Counted from the first letter of the stretch, positions 1 to 9,059 are shown. The stretch is 28,430 bases of DNA from Sperchopsis tessellata (GCA_033557685.1 JAWQRN010000557.1:1-28430), one strand, 5' to 3'. Notes: generated by a model not told the origin, from the sequence alone. Translations and numbers: made by a program.

Positions 1-20
1 TATATATATATATATATATA
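1..20. repeat. (TA)n microsatellite at window edge
   Basis: A pure TA dinucleotide run opens the window and probably continues to the left of it. Confidence 0.9.
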
Positions 21-1036
21 CTAAATCAGTATCTGAAATGCACGGAGAAAATTCAGGAATTGATTTAAAGTATCAAAATAAAGAAAAAAGTTCCAGTTAA
101 TATGTGTCATAAAATGATTCGTTTTCCGACTATCTGTCTGTATGTGTTTTTTCTAAAATATTTAATATTTTCAGAACGGTTTGAGATATCGAGTTGAAAT
201 TCAGTATGCGTATTCAAGAGTGTATTTTAATCTTTTCAAAATGGCGGCTAAATGTACAAAACAAAACTAAACGAACCTAACAGAAGCCAATTTTTATAAC
301 AAACTAACGATACCTCTTTTATTAAGATAGGATAAAACGTGTTGTGAGATTTTCCATTTCACAGTAATCATTTGAGAGCTCTTTATTAACACTTAGGTCT
401 AACAATTTATGAAAAAATGTTGTTTTAGTAGTTTGGCTTAGCCACAACAAACTAGTTTTAAAATCAATGAAATTGGAGCTGTTGAAGTAGTCTAAATCAT
501 GTCTTTTAAATTAAAAAAAAAAACTGTTTTAAATATTGTTTTGATAATCATTGCTTATGAATAATTACGTTCCCATTACCCTAACTGTTTGGTAGTAAAC
601 TTCCATTATCTGACAGTCTTTAAAATAACGTCGCAAAAGTTTTTGGATTTTTTTGCTGACGGTTTGGAAAATTTTCCAGGTATAACCTTGCTTCATAACT
701 GTTCCCATCAGCCCAACCATAATTATACAAGTTCACTTTTACATTTAAATCGTTCATCACAACAATGAGTATTGTTTTTGTGTCAAATTACTGAACATAA
801 AAACTTAGGTTAGAAACCGGCAACGAAATTAAAGTTGGCGGCACGAATTTCTCAAAAAGATGAAACAGATTTAACTTTTTGCGGTACCACAATTGTAATT
901 AAACATTCGGACGAATATTTCCCGCCGTTAAATTTTAAATTTATCAGTCAATAGGAAACGTTCCGCAATTCGTATTTCGCAATTCCGCAATCATGTGGAC
1001 TTACCTTAATTACTTTAGAAGTTTTTCCTCAAGGTT
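21..1036. other. AT-rich DNA without recognisable gene
   Basis: I see no open frame with a protein-like pattern on either strand. There are A- and T-homopolymer runs and short in-frame stops throughout. No repeat shared with the rest of the window was recognised here. Confidence 0.6.
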
Positions 1037-1054
1037 GTATATATATATATATAT
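1037..1054. repeat. short (TA)n run
   Basis: About nine TA units follow the sequence CAAGGTTG. Confidence 0.85.
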
Positions 1055-1155
1055 TGTTGAAAAAAAGATATACTTTTCACTAATTATCAGGTTTTAAACG
1101 ATTATAAAAAGGCAGAAATTAGTTGTTAATATTTAAATTAATTGTTCTCTTCGCC

Positions 1156-1190
1156 GACGTTTCGAAATAGCATTATTTCTTTTTCACGGG
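1156..1190 (-). ncRNA. hammerhead-ribozyme-like motif, probably inactive
   Basis: Read on the minus strand, the segment runs GTGAAAA-A, then a perfect 6-bp hairpin (GAAATA, 4-nt loop, TATTTC), then GAAACGTC. The order matches the hammerhead layout CUGANGA, stem II, GAAA, very short stem III, GUC cleavage triplet. Type I hammerheads with minimal stem III are known in Penelope-like retroelements and retrozymes. Here the first box departs from consensus at its first base and at the catalytic G (G8 is A), so cleavage is not expected. Stem II and GAAACGTC are seen directly; the ribozyme ancestry is inference. It could instead be a chance hairpin beside a conserved repeat motif. Confidence 0.35.
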
Positions 1191-1195
1191 TTCAA

Positions 1196-1766
1196 AATAA
1201 TAAGAAAAGGAGATCTCAGACTTAAAGGATGAGAAATTATGCTTACCTGTTACAAATAATGAAACCTCCAAAATAAAAAGACCAAGATGAGCGAGACATC
1301 AGAACCATGGAGACAATTTACGTCCATACAAAATAATTTACTCGGTGGTGATAACATATTAAAATATTTATTTCATTACGGGTAAAAAGCAAATTTTGAG
1401 AAATGAGGTCAACCGCCATTTAAAAAAAACAGACAACATAACAAGTCAATAAAATTCAATAAAACTAAAGGAAAATGTTACAATTAATATGAATATCCAA
1501 TGGTATTGTTACCATATTCGAGATCAATAATAGTATCAATACATGAAAGACACATCTAGCAAAGAAAACGAGAAAAATAGACTGTAGTAAATAAAACAAT
1601 CTAATTAAAAACAATCTACGGTGGCAGACTAGGCGCGCCACCTATTAGCATTCGAGTAAATTACATTAATAGTAATTTGAAATATGAAACAGGTCAAATA
1701 ACATAAGAAAACAAACAAAGCAGTGAGAGGGTACAAGGCAAGAATTCATAACCACCGGGATCTAAA
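1196..1766. other. no gene recognised
   Basis: AT-rich sequence with a run of short A-rich stretches. A GGCGCGCC octamer occurs near 1632; the same octamer recurs near 24049, which is notable in AT-rich DNA but unexplained. This stretch could be the untranslated body of the element that carries the hammerhead-like motif just upstream, but no coding pattern supports that. Confidence 0.5.
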
Positions 1767-1890
1767 ATATCAGTCAGTTTTTAAGAGCTACATGTCTTGT
1801 CCCTTGCAACGGTAGACGAAATGTTTACCGGCATTTCGTCTACCGTTGCAAAAGGCTACACATGTTTTTCTCCTGGAAAACCTGAAGATA
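1767..1890. mobile_element. rearranged foldback-family copy with perfect hairpin
   Basis: This short copy shares TTAAGAGCTACATGTCTTG, GCAACGGTAGACGAAA, CACATG and GGAAAACCT with the right arm of the element at 2366-2823. It has lost the ATAATG stretch of that arm. At its centre a 20-nt arm (1804-1823) is exactly repeated in inverse orientation (1832-1851) around an 8-nt spacer. So two arm tips of the family sit head to head in about 50 bp, the rest of the arms having been deleted or never copied. No coding capacity is present. Boundaries are approximate. Confidence 0.7.
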
Positions 1891-2354
1891 GTCTAGGAAA
1901 TAATAATTTGTACAGGTATGTTTCTTCAGTAGTCGATCAAGACTGTTCCTGACTAGATATGAGAAACACCGTTACAATTTTGGAGCGAATGGTACCGTAG
2001 CACGACAAATTAACTACTACTATGGAACTCTGAATAGTCCGACGGGACATCAGCACACAGACACATTTGCATTTAGTTTAGGTGTTTGCGTTCCAAGCCG
2101 AAGCCGATGAATAACGATATCAACACAATTGGCTCGGCAGATACTTGTTATTGACAGCAGGCGTTTTCAGAAATGAGACTGTAAACCAGTTTTTGCAGTT
2201 TTTCAAATTTTTTCGTAATTTTATGGATTTAATTTGCTGGGTAATTAAACATGCAAAAAATATGTTTTTATTGTTATCCTGCTTTAAAGAAAAATGGAGA
2301 TAACTTTTTTGAAACTATGTTAATTGCTCCTTAACTAAGCTGAAAATTATAAAC
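1891..2354. other. no gene recognised
   Basis: Mixed-composition DNA. Bases 1960-2160 are somewhat GC-richer and contain CACCGTTACAATTTTGGAGC, which loosely resembles an LTR end followed by a primer-binding site. There is no supporting second LTR or coding region, so I make no call. Confidence 0.45.
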
Positions 2355-2365
2355 ATATGCAACTA
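2355..2365 (+). repeat. left 11-bp direct repeat (target-site duplication)
   Basis: ATATGCAACTA here is repeated exactly at 2824-2834, immediately outside the foldback element. Exact 11-bp identity at both edges is best explained as a target-site duplication. Confidence 0.7.
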
Positions 2366-2414
2366 TTTTCAGGTTTTTCCGGGAGATAACCATATGTTGG
2401 CTTTTCTTTTTACC

Positions 2415-2450
2415 GACGTTTCGTCCTCCGTTCCAGGGGACATTATCTAG
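2415..2450 (-). ncRNA. hammerhead-like segment, left arm
   Basis: On the minus strand the order is TAGATAA, then GTCC...GGAC pairing around an 11-nt loop, then GAAACGTC. It mirrors the right-arm segment at 2709-2743. The first box is further from CUGANGA than in the right arm. The stem II pairing and GAAACGTC are preserved in both arms despite loop changes. Activity is unlikely because the catalytic G is A. Confidence 0.35.
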
Positions 2451-2708
2451 CATGTAGATCTTAAAAGTGCTAATTGTAGATTGTCATGTAGCTCTGAAAA
2501 GTGCTAGGAGTAGGTGCCGTTCAGCCCTAAAAAGTACTAAGTATAGACTGACATGTAGCTCTCACAAGTGCTAGTCATAAAATGCTATGATTAGCACTGG
2601 TGAGAGCTACATTTCAGTCTATACTCGGCACTTTTTAGAGCTGGTCGGCACTAGCACTTTTCAGTTACATTTGAAATCTACAATTAGTACATTTAAGAGC
2701 TACATGTC

Positions 2709-2743
2709 TTGATAATGTCCCCTGCAACGGTGGACGAAACGTC
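2709..2743 (+). ncRNA. hammerhead-like segment, right arm
   Basis: TTGATAA (2709-2715) stands where hammerheads have CUGANGA. GTCC (2717-2720) can pair with GGAC (2732-2735) to give stem II, and GAAACGTC (2736-2743) follows with no spacer. ACGT in that last box is self-complementary, as in minimal stem III hammerheads thought to work as dimers. A 3-bp stem I can be drawn between TGT before the first box and ACA after GTC. The G8 position is A, which would abolish normal catalysis. The arrangement is visible; the ribozyme assignment is inference. Confidence 0.4.
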
Positions 2744-2823
2744 AACAAAAAGAAAGCCCACACATGGTTATCTCACGGAAAACCTCAAGATATTTACTGT
2801 GGCCGTGGAAGTCTACGTACTGA

Positions 2824-2834
2824 ATATGCAACTA
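2824..2834 (+). repeat. right 11-bp direct repeat (target-site duplication)
   Basis: Exact copy of ATATGCAACTA found at 2355-2365 on the other side of the foldback element. Confidence 0.7.
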
Positions 2835-3245
2835 ACTTCATTCTAAACCGCAATTTCGTTATGTAATTTGATAGCTGACAGTTCAAGTTTGTTTTATAAA
2901 AAGAAAGTGCACGACTTCGATAACAATTGTTGTGTGTTTGCTGTGTATTATTTCTGAAGAGTGGTGAAGATGTTTTAAAACTACGGCAGTGTCAAAATTG
3001 GTTTGTTATATTTTGGTCTGGAGATTTTGAAGATAAAAATTACCTCGCTCAGGAAAGCCAGTTAAAGTTGATGATGTCAAAATAAAGCGCGTTGGTAGAA
3101 TCCAGTTGGAGTTTGACGACACAAGAGATTGCTTAGAATCTTAAAGTATTAAAATCGAACGTTGAAAATCATTAAAACATTATATGGATACATTATTAAA
3201 CTCGATATTTGAGTACCACATTAGTTCAAAGAATTTAATCTCACT

Positions 3246-3256
3246 AAGCGCATTGA
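3246..3256 (+). repeat. left target-site duplication of RTE insertion
   Basis: AAGCGCATTGA occurs here and again at 3937-3947. Removing the interval plus one copy restores mariner continuity (R-I-D/E), so this is a target-site duplication. Confidence 0.85.
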
Positions 3257-3936
3257 ATTGCAAACACTTCTAAGTCGGTCCATGAGGACAGTCGACGCAG
3301 ATGCCGTAAAATAAAAAAATAAACGTGCACCAAAGTCAACTCTTCTTAGAAGATGTCCTCATAGAAAGCGTTGAACACTTTAAATTTCTCGGCAGCTGGA
3401 TTAACTAAAAAGGTACTGGTGGTGAAGAAATAACAACGCAAATTACAATAGCCCGCAAATCACATCATGGGCGCCTCTTTTGAGCAGTAGGAATCTCTCC
3501 ATAATCCTCAAAAAAAGAATCTTGAAATGCTATATTTGGCCGGTAACTCTATGGGTGTGAAGCCCATAAAAATAACAGCAATAAATAAGCTCGAAGCTTT
3601 TGAACTATGGTGTTATCGCCGAATACTAAGGATATCATGGGTTACCTACACTGCAAAGGAGAAGGTACTAAAGATGATGAACACCAAGCGAGAACTAGTG
3701 AATATAATAAAAAGACGTAAAACAGAATACTTCGGACACATAATCAGATGACCCAAGTATCATATGCTACGCCATATCATCCAGGGAAAAGTGGAAGGAA
3801 GGAGATGGATCGGTAATGGACTGGACTACAGCCCGTAGAGCTCTTCAGAGCAGCCACTGATCGAGAAAGGTACCACGATGTTGTAAATATGATGATCGCT
3901 AATACCTGAATACAAGCAAGGCACAAGAAGAAGAAG
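3257..3936 (+). mobile_element. 5'-truncated RTE-type LINE inserted in mariner
   Basis: The insertion begins inside reverse transcriptase after the YADD region (LQTLLSRS), continues with VEHFKFLGSWIN (about 3365-3400), then the long C-terminal frame at 3527-3751: INKLEAFELWCYRRILRIS, RELVNIIKRRKTEYFGHIIR. It ends with ELFRAATDRERYHDVVNMM-like codons (about 3835-3895) and a 3' tail rich in AAG triplets. The motifs are those of RTE-clade endonuclease-reverse transcriptases common in insects. The 5' truncation, short triplet-repeat tail and 11-bp target-site duplication are typical of target-primed reverse transcription. Stops and frameshifts are fewer than in the host mariner, in keeping with a younger age. 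Confidence 0.88.
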
Positions 3937-3947
3937 AAGCGCATTGA
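3937..3947 (+). repeat. right target-site duplication of RTE insertion
   Basis: Exact 11-bp copy of 3246-3256. It directly follows the AAG-rich LINE tail and leads back into mariner codons. Confidence 0.85.
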
Positions 3948-4718
3948 TATCAACGATTCTCTCTTGAAACGTAAAGAAAATGATCCATTTTTGAAACGTA
4001 TGATAACAGGCGATGATAAATTGATCGTCTACAATAACGTCGAATAAAAAATATCATGGGTAAAAGCAATGAACAAGCTCAAAGTACTTTAAAAGCAGAT
4101 ATTCACCAAAGGAAAGTTATGCTGTCAGTCTGGTGGAATTTTAAAGGAATTGTGTATTTTAGGCTGCTTCCAAAGAACAAAAATTGGTGAATCGTAAAGG
4201 TAATGTGTATCACCATGGTAACTTGTATCCGATCTAGACATACAAGTTCGGTTACTCGTAAAAAATTGTAGAATCTTGGATGGGATGTGTTACCACATCT
4301 GCTATATTCGCCAGACCTGGCACCATCAGTCTACCATTTATTTCGCCCATATTGATAAAACCTTTACTGCTGATTAGAGGATATCAAATCGTTCTTCGCA
4401 CTGTTTTATTTTTTCCGAAAAAGATACGAATTTTTTTGGGCGCAGAATCATGAAGTTTCCTGAAATATGACAGAAGGTTATCGATTAAAATGAACAATAT
4501 ATTGTTTAATAAACTTCTTGTTTCCCACGAGAATTTAATCTGCACATTTGGCCAACTCAATAATATTCAAATTCATATTCGTATTCAATTGCACGGTAAA
4601 TATAGTATTACAAATTTAAAGATAAACGTCAATAAACTGGGAGTGGTCTTCAATTGATTTCAGAATTTATAGAGTCTATAATCACTGGTAATATACTATT
4701 ATACTGTGGTACTGAATA

Positions 4719-5060
4719 GGTGACACGGCGGTATAGAAAAATATCACTTCAAAATGCCAGTTCCGTAAACACCGTTACATCTCTAACTTCGATCGTGTTC
4801 TCAAGCAGTTCTCGAGTAATTGGTTCTTTCTGGTTGCTGAGTGTGCGACACGGCGGTATCGAAAACTACGTAAACACCGTCACATCTCTAGCTTCGAGAA
4901 GTCGTAATTTCGTACTTCGTTCCTCTCGGCAGCCGCACACAGATCGTGTTCTCAAGCAGTTCTCGATTAACCCGTTCTTTCTGCTTGTAGAATGTGCGAC
5001 ACGTCGGTATCAGAGTAGCAGTTACGAAAATACCGTCACATCTCTATTCCTGACCATATC
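4719..5060 (+). repeat. imperfect direct repeats, about 2.4 units of 124-151 bp
   Basis: Three unit starts resemble one another: GTGACACGGCGGTAT (4720), GTGCGACACGGCGGTATC (about 4843) and GTGCGACACGTCGGTATC (about 4994). Shared inner blocks include GTAAACACCGT(T/C)ACATCTCT and GATCGTGTTCTCAAGCAGTTCTCGA. The second unit carries an extra stretch of about 27 bp. A 151-codon open frame runs through all units, but its length may simply follow from a stop-free repeat. The units could be repeats from an LTR-element leader, which I cannot confirm. Confidence 0.7.
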
Positions 5061-5104
5061 AATGCAAAAGCTAAGAGCAGTGGGTATGTATACCGACAAA
5101 GAAG

Positions 5105-5223
5105 ATGGGTCTTTCTCCTGTTTCCAAATTGGAGCAACTTATTGTGGTATTGGACTATCACCAGAATATTGTTGACGATTTCAATCGACAACTAGATGTC
5201 TCAAGGGCGAAGGTTTCTTAACA
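5105..5223 (+). other. short coding-like stretch, unassigned
   Basis: A frame of about 39 codons starts at an ATG at 5105 (MGLSPVSKLEQL, later YHQNIVDDFNRQ) and has a regular amphipathic helical pattern. It follows the direct repeats at 4719-5060. It might be the start of a retroelement structural ORF, but no zinc knuckle or other mark is present. It may equally be chance. Confidence 0.2.
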
Positions 5224-6365
5224 TTAAATATGTATATGTATCGAGTCCCGGCGAGCATTTTATATTGAAGAAGTTACCCTTAAAAAAATTAAACAAAGGG
5301 TGTGTATTTGATATTTAATTTCAGGTCGTCGTTCACGTGTAAACCCTGCTTTAGCTTTAGGGCATTTGATACATACAGGTTGTTTATCTTTTTCTTCTTA
5401 AGGTTTCTTCTACTTTTATCAGTTTTTCCTTTTTCCCATTCTCGTTCCACTCTATTACCTCTCTGTGTTTTACAACCTCTTTGTGTTTTACAACCTCTCC
5501 TTTTTTGCTCTGCTCCCTTTCGGAGGTAAAATGTTCGTAATGGATGTTAGCCACGGCACCGGCAGAAATGAAAATTTCATTTTATAAATGGATCTGTTCG
5601 ATACCCCACTTAGCGATACGGTAATTGCATTATTTCGCAGGGGGTATAGCTTTTTAATCACTTATACTTTAACAAGCTTTGTTCATTATCTCTCCTGGCA
5701 TGGGAATAATTACATAATTCTCGTCTTTGAATATTAAAAAGAGATATGATGAAGCTGATTCCTTCATAGCATCAATGTTTTAAAAAAAGACTTCCATCTG
5801 TTCAACAAGGTTTCACGCTTGCACAAAAATATTATTAAACAATCCGCCCCTTTATGGTAGGCACCCCTGCTTATATGATTGATGTAGGTGCAGTAATGCC
5901 GTAAAAGTGGGATGTAATGCTTTGGAACAAATGAACTATAACATATCTAGGGGAAAAACATCCTGTGCACTTGTCAATCCATCCTCAGGATGTCAGCGAT
6001 AAACCGCCTGGAAACATATCATCATATGACCATAAATCCACCCCTGTTCTAATCGAACGTACCGCCCATACATCACGCACAGTTGTCAACGGCTGAAATG
6101 CATCTCTGATAATATTTTAATAGCCATATTATATCACGTCTGCCACGGTCTACCGCACAACGCCCTTTCTAACAAGACTGTAGCTCATGTACCCAGTTTT
6201 TGCATTCGAAGTATGATCGACATGTTGGAGAGAACAATTGTTCATTGCATGTACTAAACGACCCTTCGTGGTAAAATCCCAGACAAGTTTTTCCTCATGA
6301 GCGATCGAATATTAAGATTTAAAAAAGTTATGGCAATTTCAAAATATATTTTTCTTTAAATAACC

Positions 6366-6368
<3 letters not shown>
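5224..6368. other. no gene recognised
   Basis: No protein-like frame or large repeat was recognised. A short tandem repeat (CTCTGTGTTTTACAAC about twice) sits at 5459-5501 within a T- and C-rich stretch. Confidence 0.5.

Positions 6369-6413
<45 letters not shown>
6369..6413. repeat. (AT)n microsatellite, about 45 bp
   Basis: Uninterrupted AT dinucleotides directly upstream of the second RTE relic. Confidence 0.95.
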
Positions 6414-6417
<4 letters not shown>

Positions 6418-6423
6418 CTCAAT

Positions 6424-7815
6424 TCTCAAATCTAATCAAGAAGTATTTCAACTAAAGTTTAAAAACAGATATACTGCTCTGGAAGAACATAATGATGCTG
6501 ATAATGTGTTTCATATAGTAGCTGATACGGCAAGAGTCATAGATGGAACTGCCAAATTCAATGAAGTGTGGAAAAGCATCCGGAGAAGATGGAATTACCG
6601 TTGACATTCTAAAAATTGCTGGAGATGAGATATATACAGTTTTGGCAAAACTGTATACATCATGCATAGAAACAGATACGTCTTGGAACAATGTAACCAT
6701 TTTTTCAATCCACACAAAATGAAATAAAGAAGATCTGAAAATTTATCGGTTTATCAGTCTTACATGCATGGCTTATAATATCCTTACCAAAATAATTACG
6801 AATCGCCTTACAGACGAATTCGATTCGTACCAACCCAAATAAAAAGCAGGTTTTCGAAAGGGATATAGCTCTATTGACCACATTCACACGATCCGATTGA
6901 TATCTAGATGTAGTAAGTACAACCTGCTACTTTGTTGTGCTTTCGCAGACTACGGGAAAGCATTTGACATCTGCAGCTATTAAAGCTTTGGTCCAAAATG
7001 GCATTCCATCTGCCTATATATAGCTAATTTAAAACATATATGAACAAGCGACATCAAAAGTTAAATTACATCAAGAAACGAAAACTTTTTGTATTCAAGA
7101 AGGTGTTCGACAAGGAGACACCATATCGCCGAAGTTGTTCAATGCAGTATATATTTCGGGAAATAAATTGGGAACAAAAGGGCATTAAAGTGAATGGAGA
7201 ATATCTTAACCATTTGAGATTTGGGAAATAATGATTGATCTGGATTCTAAATGTAGCGATGTAGGCCTTAGAATGAATCTTAGTAATACGAATCTTATAC
7301 TCAATGAGTTAGATATGCCAGCCAATGTGTACATAGAGGGCACACTAATCGAAATCGTAACATCAATCATGTATGTGGACTAGCTCATAACGATGGATGG
7401 AGATATTTCTTTAGAGATAGCACGAAGAACAAAGATTTCATGGAATACCATTGGACGTCTAAGCAACATATTGAAGTCACTTATACAGAAGCGGTGGGTG
7501 GGTTTGAGAATTAGTGATAGAAGACGATGTGCATGGACAAGAACTCAAACTAAGGTTAGGGATATTATTGGTAGGAAAGATATAAAAGTGGAAATGGGCA
7601 AGACATCTTGGAAGGCGAGCAGATCATAGATGGTTGAAGGAAATAATCATGTGGGAACCAAGAGACAACATAAGACCCAGACGAAGACCAAATGACAGGT
7701 GGGACAGAGAACTCAGAAGTTGTTTGGGAGTCACGTGGATCAGAAGTTCAGGACACTGTAAGAAGAGATAAATATGGTAATGTTGTAAGAAAGCCAAAAG
7801 TGGTTATAGATTAAA
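6424..7815 (+). pseudogene. RTE-type LINE relic, linker plus RT and C-terminus
   Basis: Pieces of an RTE endonuclease-reverse transcriptase in order: RYTALEEHND and TAKFNEVW (6460-6580); the pre-RT block GEDGITVDILKIAGDEIY across a frame change (6580-6640); ISLTCMAYNILTKIITNRL (6746-6806); AGFRKGYSSIDHIHTIRL (6845-6900); the motif A region DYGKAFD (6950-6970); VRQGDTISPKLFN (7107-7145); YLNHLRF (7200-7225) where the YADD box should follow but is lost; and a C-terminal region with ISLEIARRTKISWNTIGRL (7400-7460) and KVRDII (7550-7565). The endonuclease part is missing on the 5' side. Numerous stops and frame changes show it is dead. It is a different lineage from the copies at 3257 and 14270, judged by residue choices. 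Confidence 0.88.
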
Positions 7816-7829
7816 ATGACTCAATGGTG

Positions 7830-8206
7830 TGGTGTGGACAAGTTGGACTAGCAACTATATTTGCGTCTGGAACGCATTTACATTTTACAAAAAATATGAT
7901 GGTAAAAAGCTATCTAGATTTCCGGAAAAATTTAGTTGAAAATCATCAATCCAGCATCATGGCTCAGAAAGTAGGTAGGCGAAGCTAGAAATCCTGACTC
8001 GTCTAACCGAAAGGTATTTTCAGGAATTTGTTCTTCTTACAGAAAAAAAGGCCGTCCCTTATAGACAGTGTGCAGTACGTTGCAATCAAAGGGATGAACA
8101 TGGCGAAAAGATAAGAACAGAAACCAGGTATTTCTGTAAAGAATGCAATGTTGCGTTTTGTGTTGCCCCCTGTATCAAAATATATCACACCCAATTGAAT
8201 TTTTAG
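7830..8206 (+). pseudogene. piggyBac transposase C-terminal fragment with Cys-rich domain
   Basis: Codons from about 7840 give VDKLD, then WNAFTFYKKYDGKK, a pattern seen after the catalytic core in piggyBac transposases. From about 7993 an open frame reads LTRLTERYFQEF, then VPYRQCAVRC, ETRYFCKECNVAFC and PCIKIYHT, ending in a stop at 8204-8206. That is the piggyBac C-terminal cysteine-rich zinc-binding domain, with its Cys/His ligands kept: CxxxC, CxxC, CxxxPC and YHT. The catalytic Asp region and both termini are absent, and stops interrupt the upstream part. It starts right after the RTE relic, so one element probably inserted beside or truncated the other. Confidence 0.82.
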
Positions 8207-8724
8207 TTTTTCACATCTTATTTTTTTATTTATATTTTTGTTACTTCCTAATTTTTTTTCGTGTCAAGCAAACAATAAAAAAAATTTTCTTATTATAAAC
8301 TAGTAAGTAATAAATACGAATTGAAAAAATTAATAAAAATATGTGAAACTTATTAAGTTAAGTATATTCATTTTATGTAAAAAAATTGATTGAAAAATTT
8401 CAAATAAATTGATCCTTAAGTGGTTAATATGATGCTGGATGCTACTCTCTTTCAATAATCAAACTTAAATAGTAAACAACTCCCCAATTTATGCATATAT
8501 ATTACTCTATCATTTGCTGGAAGCAACCAGGGAATTTTTAGAAGGTGATCTTTTAGCAGAAGAATAGGCACTCCTAGAAAATACCACATTTCTAATATCT
8601 AATAAGAAAAATTCGAGAACTATTGTAATAAGAGCGCATACGGTTTTTGACAATTGTTTACAAAACATCGGTGCGTGCGACGCCTACTTCCTTTGTTTAT
8701 AAAGACGGGCGACTTCTTTTTTGA
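8207..8724. other. AT-rich DNA, no gene recognised
   Basis: Bases 8207-8420 are very AT-rich and may be the former 3' flank of the piggyBac element. I could not identify its inverted repeat or a TTAA boundary with confidence. Confidence 0.5.
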
Positions 8725-8815
8725 AGTCGAAGGCTTTTTTACAGTCGAGGACTTCATTTCTATAGTCGAAGGCTTTTTTACATTCGAAAATTCCCTTTTT
8801 ACAGTTGAAATCGGT
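8725..8815. repeat. 18/21-nt tandem repeat
   Basis: Units start with AGTCGA: AGTCGAAGGCTTTTTTAC (8725-8742), AGTCGAGGACTTCATTTC plus TAT (8743-8763), an exact copy of the first unit (8764-8781), then diverged units to about 8815. Because 18 and 21 are multiples of three, frames stay open on both strands. The minus-strand frame at 8620-8871 reads a Lys/Ser/Thr-rich repeat (VKKPST) and the plus strand a Phe/Glu-rich one (VEGFFT). Whether either is translated cannot be told. Confidence 0.7.
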
Positions 8816-9059
8816 GTATTAGCCTCTGTTGGGTAAATTTTCTTACTAGGAATTCTTGGTATTATATCCATCTAGGATATGTGGATGATATTGACATTGA
8901 CGTAGGTTTATTTAATACATTTTTGGATTTGGATAAATATTATACAATAATGCGAAATGGGGTTAAACTTTGTAGGAGTGGGAATTTGGCCAAAATGCAA
9001 TACCGATACATATTTTTTGGATAATCTGATAAAGGCAATTTGCCGCACTGACTATAATC

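Larger units (their letters stand above)
2366..2823. mobile_element. foldback (inverted-repeat) element, non-autonomous
   Basis: The left half and the reverse complement of the right half match over almost the whole element. The arms begin near CAGGTTTTTCCGGGAGATAACC and end near GGTTATCTCACGGAAAACCTC. The symmetry centre lies at about 2580-2590. Inside the arms are diverged repeats of a motif like AAAAGTGCTA...TGTAGCTCT. The right end adds about 25 bp not mirrored on the left. No protein is encoded. The 11-bp direct repeats flanking it argue for insertion by a target-primed or variable-duplication mechanism rather than a TA- or TTAA-specific transposase. Related fragments lie at 1767-1890 and 23875-23960. 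I do not recognise a named family; a Penelope-related non-autonomous element is one inference because of the hammerhead-like segments in both arms. Confidence 0.8.
2940..4509 (+). pseudogene. mariner transposase pseudogene, split by an RTE insertion
   Basis: Decayed mariner DDE transposase, normally about 345 residues. Pieces in order are: RQCQNWF and SGDFEDKN (about 2984-3036); PRSGKPVKVDD (near 3040-3080); LTTQEIA, then LKVSKSNVENH-like sequence (3119-3175); LVQRN-like (3220-3240); then after the insertion RIDINDSLLKRKENDPFLKRMITGDD (3940-4018), VLPHLLYSPDLAPS (4290-4330) and a tail ending with NEQYIV and a stop at 4507-4509. The first catalytic Asp (TGDD) remains. The second is Gly (HHGN for HHDN) and the third is Val (SVYHLF for SDYHLF). 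Many stops and frameshifts confirm it is dead. I could not pair terminal inverted repeats. The motifs look closest to irritans-type mariners, with low certainty on the subfamily. Confidence 0.85.

Noticed and set aside
1970..2000. CACCGTTACAATTTTGGAGC as LTR end plus primer-binding site
   Set aside because: No second LTR, polypurine tract or gag-pol frame is nearby; the match is too short.
8003..8194. 63-codon minus-strand frame
   Set aside because: Antisense to the piggyBac Cys-rich domain, which is clearly readable on the plus strand.
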